Below are positions 8,865-16,188 of a stretch of 44,272 nt of DNA, in pieces. Positions within the stretch are counted from its first letter, which is position 1, and the number at the start of each line of letters is the position of its first letter. Origin of the DNA: Magnetococcales bacterium WMHbin3. Its GTDB lineage: Bacteria > Pseudomonadota > Magnetococcia > Magnetococcales > Magnetaquicoccaceae. The notes under the pieces were generated by a model. It searched no databases. It was given only the letters and a program-made list of their open reading frames with translations, and was not told the DNA's origin. The stretch lies in contig PDZX01000030.1 in assembly GCA_002753185.1 (NCBI GenBank), positions 1-44,272 of the forward strand, in the 5' to 3' direction. Position numbers and translations under genes: made by a program.

Positions 8865-9233
8865 TCATTTCTTCTTTTTCTTGCCAGGCTTGACCGCTTT
8901 CGGGGCCTCGATGGCGACCGTGACCACTCCCGTTCCCAGCAAGCCGGCGCGCAGGGTCTCGGAGAGTTCCTTCTCCCGCTCCAGGGTGGTGGAGAGTTGC
9001 AGACGCAACAGCGCGGCCTGGTTCTCCTTGCGCCCCAACAGCCCGAAGGCCGCCCGCAGCAGATTGGCCAGGGTGATCCTCCCCTCGATCAGGGCGCCAT
9101 TGGCCTCCTCCAGGTAGCGAACCATGGCCTCCTCGGCCACGCCCGCCAGCCAGGCGGCCTCCGCAGTGGTGCAATCGGGAAGGTCGGTGAAACGGGAAGT
9201 GTCGAAACCGCTATCGGTCGGGGAACGTCTCAT
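8865..9233 (-). CDS. Unrecognised small helical protein with lysine-rich tail
   Basis: A 122-residue protein I do not recognise. Most of it looks alpha-helical, with AAWLAGVAEEAMVRYLEEAN and LANLLRAAFGLLGRKENQAALL as amphipathic stretches. It ends in KPGKKKKK, a tail that could bind nucleic acid or membrane. The open frame reaches a TTG at 9365, but the upstream part overlaps the promoter of the divergent operon and reads unlike the rest; ATG at 9233 is chosen although no clear ribosome site is seen. It lies directly upstream of typA on the same strand. No function is proposed. Confidence 0.6.
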   Translation of the reverse strand: MRRSPTDSGFDTSRFTDLPDCTTAEAAWLAGVAEEAMVRYLEEANGALIEGRITLANLLRAAFGLLGRKENQAALLRLQLSTTLEREKELSETLRAGLLGTGVVTVAIEAPKAVKPGKKKKK

Positions 9234-9358
9234 CTTCGGGGTGCCTGTCAGCCAAAGTTGCCGTCGCAAGGTCAATCCATGATCATGACAGATTGCCGCA
9301 CGCTTGAGAAGGAATTTTGCGATCTCTCGCGAACCGCCAATGCCATAAAAAAAATGCG

Positions 9359-9387
9359 TTGACAATCGAATGGGATGGAGATAAAAA
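9359..9387 (+). promoter_or_regulatory. Sigma70-like promoter of the fez-like operon
   Basis: TTGACA (9359-9364) is a perfect -35 box. Seventeen bases on, TAAAAA (9382-9387) matches the -10 box at four of six positions. Transcription would start near 9394, about 43 bases before the first gene. Confidence 0.5.
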
Positions 9388-9404
9388 CGACTCGCTCATT
9401 AATC

Positions 9405-9421
9405 GAGATTGATTCTTATTC
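9405..9421. promoter_or_regulatory. Fur-like box in front of the fez-like operon
   Basis: On the minus strand this reads GAATAAGAATCAATCTC. Against 17 positions of the classical Fur consensus, aligned on AATCA, 12 match. It lies just downstream of the predicted start of transcription and ends 15 bases before the ATG, a position where a bound repressor would block transcription. Iron control is inferred, not shown. Confidence 0.5.
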
Positions 9422-9436
9422 AGCAATGGAGAAACG

Positions 9437-9763
9437 ATGCGGATCCTTCACCACTGGCTTCTGGATAGCGGCGGACGCCACGCCATCAAAATTGTCCACC
9501 ACATTCCCGGCAGAATCCGCCTGCGCGCCTCGGCGACCCTCCAGCCCGCCTTGCGGGGCCAGGAGGGCCAGAAACTGCTGGATGCCCTCGCCCGGATGGA
9601 GGGCATTCTGGAGGTCAACCTCAATCCGCTCGCCGCCTCGGTCGTGTTGACCTACGACGCGCGCCGCATCCCCCCACGCACCTGGGAGGATCTCCTGCAC
9701 GGCGACGATGCCACCGCGTCCGGGGTGTTGCACACCTTGTCGCCGGTTTCTTCCATCCCATGA
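9437..9763 (+). CDS. HMA_2-like protein, first gene of fez-like operon
   Basis: A 108-residue protein with the compact ferredoxin-like pattern of heavy-metal-associated domain 2: IVHHIPGRIRLRA (residues about 19-31), a helix, then GILEVNLNPLAASVVLTYD. No CxxC metal motif is present. GGAG at 9428-9431 is well placed before the ATG. It resembles the protein at 12674-13045 and the N-terminus of the ATPase at 10519, so three copies of this fold flank or belong to the pump. Such proteins accompany P1B-6-type ATPases in ferrosome operons; a role in iron delivery or pump docking is inference. Confidence 0.75.
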   Translation: MRILHHWLLDSGGRHAIKIVHHIPGRIRLRASATLQPALRGQEGQKLLDALARMEGILEVNLNPLAASVVLTYDARRIPPRTWEDLLHGDDATASGVLHTLSPVSSIP

Positions 9764-9786
9764 ACCATTCGCACGCGAGGAACATC

Positions 9787-10191
9787 ATGCCCAATCCGAA
9801 CCAGACGCCCACCGACCCTGCCGCGCCGGAACCAGCCGTCAAGAACAAAAACAAGAAGAATAAAGCCAAGAATGCGCCCCGCTACCCGGATTACCCCCCT
9901 CCCCCCTGGTGGAACGGCTACCAGCCGGGCTATTGGGGTTATCCGCCCCAGGGCATGCCACCGCCGCCCTATTGCCACGGTTGCCAAACGCAAGCCCCTC
10001 CCCCCCAGGGACCCGCCCAGGCCGCGCCGCCGGAGGCAAATCATGATTTTATCCATGATTTCATGAAAAATCCCCTCTCCAGCGTCTCCTCTTTGCTGGG
10101 CATGAACGACCCGGAATTCTGGAAGGGGGTGGTGCTGGGCGCCGCCGCCATGATCCTTTTCACCAATCGTTCCCACCAGGACGAACCCTGA
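9787..10191 (+). CDS. Pro/Tyr-rich small membrane protein of fez-like operon
   Basis: A 134-residue protein in three parts: a lysine/asparagine-rich start, a Pro-Tyr-Trp-Gly-rich low-complexity stretch with a CHGC pair (about residues 35-75), and a C-terminal part with DFIHDFMKNP followed by WKGVVLGAAAMILFTN, a single short membrane helix. The same KGxxxGAAAxxLxTN helix is in the next gene. GAGGA five bases before ATG 9787 favours this start; ATG 9760 (overlapping the previous stop as ATGA) would add nine residues. Small hydrophobic proteins of this kind occur in fez operons and may shape or coat the ferrosome membrane. That role is inferred. Confidence 0.7.
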   Translation: MPNPNQTPTDPAAPEPAVKNKNKKNKAKNAPRYPDYPPPPWWNGYQPGYWGYPPQGMPPPPYCHGCQTQAPPPQGPAQAAPPEANHDFIHDFMKNPLSSVSSLLGMNDPEFWKGVVLGAAAMILFTNRSHQDEP

Positions 10192-10219
10192 TCCTCCGAA
10201 CCCAAGGAATCGACCCGCC

Positions 10220-10519
10220 ATGTACACCAAACCTCCCTATCCGCCGCAATACCCCCATCCCGGATACCACCACCATGGCCACGCGCATTCTCACGGCATG
10301 CCCGGCCAGCCGGAACCCGCCTCCAACGCCAACCTCGTCAAGGGGATACTGGTGGGGGCGGCGGCGGCCTATCTGCTCACCAACGAATCGGTGCAACAAG
10401 CCTCGATCCGCTCGGTGGTCAAACTCTGGAGCCTGGCGCGCGGCGGCGTCGAGGAACTCAAGGAGCGCTTCCAGGACGCCCACGCGGAGATCCTGGCCGA
10501 AAAAGAGCAGCACGACTGA
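10220..10519 (+). CDS. His-rich small membrane protein of fez-like operon
   Basis: A 99-residue protein. Residues 12-28 are histidine-rich (HPGYHHHGHAHSHG), a likely metal-binding patch. They are followed by NLVKGILVGAAAAYLLTNE, a glycine/alanine-rich membrane helix shared with the preceding gene, and a charged amphipathic C-terminal helix ending AEILAEKEQHD. AAGGAA is upstream of the ATG. Its stop overlaps the ATPase start as TGATG, so the two are coupled. A role at an iron-storing membrane is inferred from the histidines and the operon. Confidence 0.7.
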   Translation: MYTKPPYPPQYPHPGYHHHGHAHSHGMPGQPEPASNANLVKGILVGAAAAYLLTNESVQQASIRSVVKLWSLARGGVEELKERFQDAHAEILAEKEQHD

Positions 10520-12681
10520 TGTACGCAGCCCGCCTGATTCACGAACTGCCGCGCCGCATGCGCTTCCGGCTGCTCCCCCCCAACGGGAAACGGATCGACT
10601 GCGACGACGTGAAGGCATGCCTGGAGAGCCGTGAAGGGATCACCGAGGTCCGCGTCAGCGCGGTCGCGCGCTCACTGACCATCCACCACGACGGCGCGCG
10701 CGGCAGACGCGACCAGGTGGCCCTGGCGGTGGCCCGGCTGCCCTCCCCCAGCGCCACGGAGACCAGCGCTTCCGACCGGCACCTCTGCCTGAAACCCTCG
10801 GAAGAGATCTCCCCGGCGCTCTCCGGCCTGATCCTGCTGGCATCCCCCTTCCTGCCCAGGCCGCTCGCCGCCGCCATCACCTGGCTCAACATCGCCCCCA
10901 CCCTGCTGCTGGGCGCCCGCACCCTGCTCGACCGGGGCGTCAAGGTGGAGGTCCTGGACGCCCTGGCCGTGGGGGTCTCGGCCTGGCGCGGGGAATATCC
11001 CACCGCCAACACCACCCAGTTCCTGCTCCGTCTTGGCGAGTATCTGCAAAACAGCACGGAACGCCGATCCGAGGATCTGGTCAAAAGCCTGCTGCTCCCC
11101 CTGCCCACCCATGCCTGGGTCGAACGCAACGGAACCTTGATCCGCACCCCGACATCGGCCATCGCCATGGGCGACCTGGTGGAAGTCGGCACCGGCGATC
11201 CGATCCCCGTGGATGGCGAGGTGGTGGAAGGGCTGGCCATGGTCAATCAGGCCTCCCTCACCGGGGAGAGCCTGCCGGTGGCGAAAAAACCGGGCGACGG
11301 CGCCATTTCCGGCACCCTGGTCACCGAGGGACGCATCCGTGTCCGCGCGGTACGCGTCGGCGATCACACGGTGATCGCGCGCATCGGCCATTTCATCACC
11401 GACTCCCTGCGCGCCGAATCCACCACCCAGCGTCTCGCGGCCAGACTGGCGGATCGGCGGGTTCTGTTCACCTTCGCCATGGGCGCCATGGTGTTCGCCG
11501 CAACCCGCGATCCGCGCCGCATGGCCTCCACCCTGCTGGTGGATTTCGCCTGCGGCATCAAGATCAGCACCCCGGTGGCCTTCAAGTCCGCCATGTACCT
11601 GGGCGGGACCCAAGGGATTCTCTTCAAGGGGGGCGAGGCCATCGAGAACCTCGCCCTGGCCGACACCTTCGCCTTCGACAAGACCGGAACCCTCACCAGC
11701 GGCCGCCTGGAGGTGACCGGAACACGCCTCTTCGATCCGAAATGGGACGAATCCCGGCTGCTCACCCTGGTCGCCTCCCTGGAGGAGCACTCCACCCACC
11801 CGGTCGCGGCGGCCATCGTCCAGGAGGCCAACAAACGCGCCCTGCCCCACATGCGGCACGGCGTGGTCGATCTCGTCGTCGCCCACGGACTGCAAAGCAC
11901 CATGGACGACCAACCCATCCTGGTGGGCAGCCGCCACTTCCTCGAGGAGGACTCCGGGATCTCCTTCCAGGAGCACGATGCGATCCTGCGCGAGTTGACC
12001 GAAACCGGACACATGCTCCTCCTGGTGGCCCGCGCCCGGCGTCCCCTGGGGCTGATCGCCCTGCGCGACCACCTGCGCGAAGAGACCGTCGCGGTGTTGC
12101 GCGACCTGCGCGCCCTGGGCGTAAAGCGATTGATCATGCTCACCGGCGATCATCGTCTCAAGGCCACCCAACTGGGCGAGGCACTGGGCATGGACGCCAT
12201 CCATTACGAACTGGTCCCCGGCGACAAGCACCACATCGTGCAACAACTGAAGCAGGCCGGGGCGCGCGTGGCCCTGGTGGGCGACGGCATCAACGACGCC
12301 CCCGCCCTGGCCGCCGCCGATGTCGGCATCGCCATGCCCGGCGGGGCCGAACTGACCCGCAACACCGCCGACATCGCCCTGCTGCGCGATCAACTGACCG
12401 CCATCGTCGAGGCCAGACGCCTGGCCATGAACACCATGGAACTGGTACGGAACAATTTCCGGATCGCCCTGGGGGTCAACGGCGCCATTCTCTCCGCAGC
12501 CACCCTGGGCGCCCTCGATCCGGTCGCCACCTCCATCCTGCACAACGGCACCACCCTGGCCATTCTGCTCAACTCCCTCTCCGGGATCGACATGAGCCGG
12601 GAACACTCCCATACGGTGCTTGGCCGGATGAGGGGCATCGGCAGCCATCTCAAGGAATGGATCAGGCACGCCGATGAATGA
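10519..12681 (+). CDS. fezB: P1B-type metal ATPase, FezB-like
   Basis: A 720-residue P-type ATPase. Visible are TGES (248-251, actuator), DKTGT with the phosphorylated Asp387, the P1B-specific HP pair (427-428) and GDGIND (588-593). In place of the CPC motif the key membrane helix reads ACGIKIST (344-351), unlike copper, zinc or cobalt pumps. The N-terminus (about 1-60) is a degenerate HMA_2-like domain with no CxxC. Membrane helices are seen near 100-135, 315-350 and 645-690. The six-gene setting with HMA_2 partners and small membrane proteins matches fez operons, where FezB (P1B-6 ATPase) loads iron into ferrosomes. ATPase identity is certain; FezB assignment is strong inference. Confidence 0.8.
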   Translation: MYAARLIHELPRRMRFRLLPPNGKRIDCDDVKACLESREGITEVRVSAVARSLTIHHDGARGRRDQVALAVARLPSPSATETSASDRHLCLKPSEEISPALSGLILLASPFLPRPLAAAITWLNIAPTLLLGARTLLDRGVKVEVLDALAVGVSAWRGEYPTANTTQFLLRLGEYLQNSTERRSEDLVKSLLLPLPTHAWVERNGTLIRTPTSAIAMGDLVEVGTGDPIPVDGEVVEGLAMVNQASLTGESLPVAKKPGDGAISGTLVTEGRIRVRAVRVGDHTVIARIGHFITDSLRAESTTQRLAARLADRRVLFTFAMGAMVFAATRDPRRMASTLLVDFACGIKISTPVAFKSAMYLGGTQGILFKGGEAIENLALADTFAFDKTGTLTSGRLEVTGTRLFDPKWDESRLLTLVASLEEHSTHPVAAAIVQEANKRALPHMRHGVVDLVVAHGLQSTMDDQPILVGSRHFLEEDSGISFQEHDAILRELTETGHMLLLVARARRPLGLIALRDHLREETVAVLRDLRALGVKRLIMLTGDHRLKATQLGEALGMDAIHYELVPGDKHHIVQQLKQAGARVALVGDGINDAPALAAADVGIAMPGGAELTRNTADIALLRDQLTAIVEARRLAMNTMELVRNNFRIALGVNGAILSAATLGALDPVATSILHNGTTLAILLNSLSGIDMSREHSHTVLGRMRGIGSHLKEWIRHADE

Positions 12682-13045
12682 ATATATTCATCATGTGCCT
12701 GGCCGGCTGAGGATCCGCTCCCCCCACATTCGCGACCACGCCGCGCTGGAGGCAACCATCACCACCGCCCTGGCGGGTCTGCCGGGAATCCTGGCGTGGC
12801 GCGTCAATCCTCTGGCCGGCTCCATCGTCGTGCAGTACGAGCCACAGGCCGTGACGATGGACGCGCTGCTGGAGGCCTGCCGAACACACGGCCTGCTGGG
12901 CGCCCCCCCTGCCGGGCGCAAGCACAACCCCCCCCTGGCCGACGGCAAGCGGTTCGGCAAGGCGATCCTTGACCTGTTCGTCCATCAGACCGTGGAGCGC
13001 TCGGTCTTTTCAATGGTTACTTCAATAATCAAACAGGAGCGATAA
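12674..13045 (+). CDS. HMA_2-like protein with C-terminal amphipathic tail
   Basis: A 123-residue protein whose first 65 residues repeat the HMA_2 pattern of the first gene of the operon: YIHHVPGRLRIRS, then GILAWRVNPLAGSIVVQYE. It has no CxxC. The second half carries a short linker and the helix DLFVHQTVERSVFSMVTSII, possibly membrane-associated. The ATG at 12674 lies inside the end of the ATPase gene (8-base overlap), which suggests coupled synthesis and a physical partnership. Role inferred from context as a pump partner or iron-handling subunit. Confidence 0.75.
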   Translation: MNEYIHHVPGRLRIRSPHIRDHAALEATITTALAGLPGILAWRVNPLAGSIVVQYEPQAVTMDALLEACRTHGLLGAPPAGRKHNPPLADGKRFGKAILDLFVHQTVERSVFSMVTSIIKQER

Positions 13046-13046
13046 A

Positions 13047-13415
13047 ATGACAACTTCAGAAATTATCATACAGCAAGAGACGCCGGAACCGGCAACCACC
13101 GGCACCTTCGAAAAAATCAAATCCGACGCCATCGAGGCGGGCAGAAAGGCGTCCGACCTGGCCAGGCGGACGGTGGAAAACGAATCCCTGGTGCAAAACG
13201 GCCTGATGGTCTCCCTGGCGGCCACGGTACTGACCTCGCTGCCGGGATTGCACCTGCGCCGGTATCATCCTTACGCCGGGGCTGCCCTGGCGGGGTTTGC
13301 GCTGCTCCACCTGATGCAAAACAAGAACAAACGTGCCCGTTCCTTCAAACGGGGGGCAGCCGGGCCATGTAATCCGACAGCGCCCGATGCGCCGCCTGAC
13401 CAGCCTGGACCATGA
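13047..13415 (+). CDS. Small membrane protein, last gene of fez-like operon
   Basis: A 122-residue protein starting one base after the previous stop, with CAGGAG upstream of the ATG. It has a charged amphipathic stretch (FEKIKSDAIEAGRKASDLARRTVENE), one or two weak hydrophobic segments (LMVSLAATVLTSLPGL and AGAALAGFALLHLM), then a basic KNKRAR cluster and a proline-rich end. The end overlaps the convergent HPt gene by 71 bases. I do not recognise the family. As the sixth gene of a six-gene unit it is a candidate structural component of the organelle membrane. Confidence 0.65.
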   Translation: MTTSEIIIQQETPEPATTGTFEKIKSDAIEAGRKASDLARRTVENESLVQNGLMVSLAATVLTSLPGLHLRRYHPYAGAALAGFALLHLMQNKNKRARSFKRGAAGPCNPTAPDAPPDQPGP

Positions 13416-13719
13416 GTTGGGCAAGCTCCGCGCCCCCCTCCAGGGAACCGGAACGACCCAGTTTTTCCAGGGAGAACGCCAGTTCTCCCATCCGTTCGAA
13501 ACCGACCTGCCGGCAGACGCTCTTCAGGGAGTGGCTTTCCGCCGCCACCCGTTCCGGATCGCTATCCGCAACGGCCTGGGCGATCGACGCCGGCCGGGTG
13601 CGGATGCCCACCAGAAATCGATCGAGAACCGGAAGAAAGACTTCCTCCAACTCCTGTTGCATCTCCGCGAGTTTCTGGAGATTCATTTCCGCGTAATCTT
13701 CCGGGCGGTGCGCATCCAT
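13345..13719 (-). CDS. Stand-alone HPt phosphotransfer protein
   Basis: A 124-residue helical protein with the HPt signature ESHSLKSVCRQVGFERMGELAFSLE; His63 is the expected phosphorylation site. AGGGGA precedes the ATG at 13719. Such proteins carry phosphate between receiver domains in phosphorelays. No kinase is next to it; the hybrid kinases at 31.1, 38.1 and 40.7 kb are possible partners, but pairing cannot be read from sequence. Its 3' end overlaps the convergent last gene of the fez-like operon. Confidence 0.85.
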   Translation of the reverse strand: MDAHRPEDYAEMNLQKLAEMQQELEEVFLPVLDRFLVGIRTRPASIAQAVADSDPERVAAESHSLKSVCRQVGFERMGELAFSLEKLGRSGSLEGGAELAQLMVQAGQAAHRALSDYMARLPPV

Positions 13720-13869
13720 GGTCGTATCCCCTGCAAAATTCCGGTTTCTTCAATGACACGGCTTTCATCCTACCCCAACCAGGCCTGCTTGTACATGCCA
13801 TTTTTGCTTGGCTTCCGGCAGCGATGCCGCTAATATTGACTCATTGATCTTTTCCCTCATGGAGCGCCC

Positions 13870-16188
13870 ATGCCCCGGATCGACCCCGAACGCGTCATCT
13901 CCGTGGATCCGCAGCAGGAGGATCCCGACGCGTGGATCGCATGCATCCGTCTCGCCATTTCCCCCCGGGGAGACCAGGCGTTGGCGATCGCCAAACAGGC
14001 ATTGCGGCGGTTTCCCACCGATGCCATGTTGTTGCATCTGGGCTGCCTGGCGGCGCTGGTGGAACAAAAACCCAAGGAATTCCCGCCATTACAGCATCGG
14101 TTGCTGCGCACCTACCAGCCATTGCCCGCCGATCACCTGTTGACGGCGATTCATCATGCCCAGTGCGGGCAATGGAGCCTGGCCTCCATCACGCTCTCGC
14201 AGAACCGGCTGTCGTTCGCCATCGCCCTGCGACACGCCCGCACCTTTTGGCAAGGCATCCCGGTGCAAGGATGGATCAAGGAGTGGTTGACCGCGATTGA
14301 TCAGGGCGGCAAGACGCCGGCGGTCGCGCCGAGGAAAACCACCCCGGCGCCCCCCAGAACCACGAAAAAACCCCAAACAACAAAAAAAACCGCCCCGCCA
14401 CCCGCCACCGCGCCCGACGACCCCCTGCGCATCGCCTTCCCGGAACTGCCCACCCTGGAGGTCCGCATCCCGATCCGCTTCGAACTCCCCGACCCCGCTG
14501 CCCCGCCCACGCCCGCACCGACGCCGGAGGAAAACGACCCCCGCTGGTACGCACTGCGCGAGGAGTTTCTCCAGTTCGGGCTGTTGCAGGGATTCAGCGA
14601 GTTGTTGTGCCTGGCGCATCTGCACCAGGTGGAGAGCTACTGGTATCAGGTGGAGACGGTGCGCAAGGTGCTCCGCCAATTCCGGGGCCGGGTGCTGCTG
14701 GCCGACGAGGTGGGACTCGGCAAGACCATCGAGGCCGGCATGGTCCTCAAGGAGTATCTGCTGCGCGGCATGGTCGAACGGGTCCTGATCCTGACCCCGG
14801 CCTCCCTGGTCGGACAATGGCGGGAGGAGCTGGAGGTCAAGTTCGGCATCTCCTGCGCCACCACCCAGGACCCAGTGTTCCGGGGCGATCCCGACGCCTT
14901 CTGGGAGAGTCCCCGGATCATCGCCTCCCTGGCGGTGGCGCGCCGCGAGGAGCAGGCGCAAGCCCTCGCCACCCGGCGTTTCGATCTGGTCATCGTGGAC
15001 GAGGCCCACCACCTGCGCAACCGCGCCACCCGCAACTGGAAGCTGGTGGACGGCCTGAACAAACGGTTCCTGATCCTGCTCACCGCCACGCCGGTGCAAA
15101 ACAGCCTGGTGGAACTCTACAACCTGCTCACCCTGCTCAAGCCGGGGATCTTTCCCACCGAAAAGGAGTTCCGCGCCCGGCACGTCTCGCCGCGCAACCC
15201 GCGTACCCCCTTGCATCCGGAACAACTGCGCGCCCTGATGCGGGATGTCATGGTGCGCAACACCCGCGCCCTGGTGGATGTGCGTCTGCCGCCCCGCCAC
15301 GCCGTGACCCAGCGGGTGGCGGGCGAGGCCGAGGAACTGGCCTGCTATCGGGAGCTGAGCCGCCTGATCCGGGAACGGCATGCCCGTGGGAGTTCGCCGC
15401 AACTCAAGATGGCCCACCACCACCTGCTGACCGCCGCCGGTTCCGCGCCCATGGCGGCCCGCGCGGCGCTGGAGCGATTCGTGCTCAAACACCCGGAGCA
15501 GCCGGAATGGCGGGAACTCCTCGACGCCTACCGCCGGGTGGCCGAGGGGGGCAAGGCCAGGGCGCTGCTGGAGCTGCTGCAACGCAATCCACTGGAGAAA
15601 AAACTGGTCTTCGTCCACCACCGGGAGACCCTGGAAGGCCTCTCCCGGCTGCTGGACCACCATGCCATGGCGCATGCCCGCTTCGAGGGGGGCATGAGCG
15701 GTTCGGCCAAGGACGCGGTGGTGGAGGCGTTCCGGGATCGGATTCCGATTCTGCTGTGTACCGAATCCGGGGGCGAGGGACGCAACCTGCAATTCTGCAA
15801 CACCCTGATCAATTTCGATCTGCCGTGGAGTCCGATGACCATCGAGCAGCGCATCGGGCGCATCCATCGCATCGGGCAGACGCGGGAGGTGTTCCTCTTC
15901 AATCTGGCCCTGCGCGATACCGTGGAGGATCGCCTGCTGACCCTGCTGGATGAAAAGCTCAACCTGTTCGAGCTGGTGGTGGGCGAGGTGGACGCCATTC
16001 TGGGCGAGATGGACGAGGCCGGGGAGTTCGCCGAGGCCATTTTTTCCGCCTGGGTGGCCACCACGGAGGAGGAGCGGCACTCCGCCTTCGCCACCCTGGG
16101 AGAGCGGATGGTGGAGGCGCGCGGCCGGCACGAGGCGGCCAAGGCGCTGGACGAAAACCTGTTCGGGGACGACTGCGAGGCGGGATGA
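13870..16188 (+). CDS. SNF2-family (RapA-like) ATPase/helicase
   Basis: A 772-residue superfamily 2 enzyme: DEVGLGKT Walker A (279-286), DEAH (377-380), TATPVQN (405-411), and in the second lobe TESGGEGRNLQF (631-642) and QRIGRIHRIGQ (660-670). The first 140 residues look like helical TPR-type repeats, followed by a Pro/Thr/Lys-rich linker (about 145-183). GGAG precedes the ATG. Proteins of this group move along double-stranded DNA or remodel protein-DNA complexes, and related enzymes occur in RNA polymerase recycling (RapA) and in defence systems such as DISARM. It overlaps the next gene by ATGA, so the two form one unit of unknown job. Confidence 0.88.
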   Translation: MPRIDPERVISVDPQQEDPDAWIACIRLAISPRGDQALAIAKQALRRFPTDAMLLHLGCLAALVEQKPKEFPPLQHRLLRTYQPLPADHLLTAIHHAQCGQWSLASITLSQNRLSFAIALRHARTFWQGIPVQGWIKEWLTAIDQGGKTPAVAPRKTTPAPPRTTKKPQTTKKTAPPPATAPDDPLRIAFPELPTLEVRIPIRFELPDPAAPPTPAPTPEENDPRWYALREEFLQFGLLQGFSELLCLAHLHQVESYWYQVETVRKVLRQFRGRVLLADEVGLGKTIEAGMVLKEYLLRGMVERVLILTPASLVGQWREELEVKFGISCATTQDPVFRGDPDAFWESPRIIASLAVARREEQAQALATRRFDLVIVDEAHHLRNRATRNWKLVDGLNKRFLILLTATPVQNSLVELYNLLTLLKPGIFPTEKEFRARHVSPRNPRTPLHPEQLRALMRDVMVRNTRALVDVRLPPRHAVTQRVAGEAEELACYRELSRLIRERHARGSSPQLKMAHHHLLTAAGSAPMAARAALERFVLKHPEQPEWRELLDAYRRVAEGGKARALLELLQRNPLEKKLVFVHHRETLEGLSRLLDHHAMAHARFEGGMSGSAKDAVVEAFRDRIPILLCTESGGEGRNLQFCNTLINFDLPWSPMTIEQRIGRIHRIGQTREVFLFNLALRDTVEDRLLTLLDEKLNLFELVVGEVDAILGEMDEAGEFAEAIFSAWVATTEEERHSAFATLGERMVEARGRHEAAKALDENLFGDDCEAG

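Noticed and set aside
9416..10230. Minus-strand frames opposite the first genes of the fez-like operon
   Set aside because: They contain no recognisable domain, and the plus strand shows ribosome sites, stop-start coupling and conserved HMA_2 motifs.
9787..13415. Magnetosome (mam) gene cluster
   Set aside because: No mamA, mamB, mamE, mamK or mms-like gene is recognisable; the gene set fits a fez-type iron-storage operon instead.
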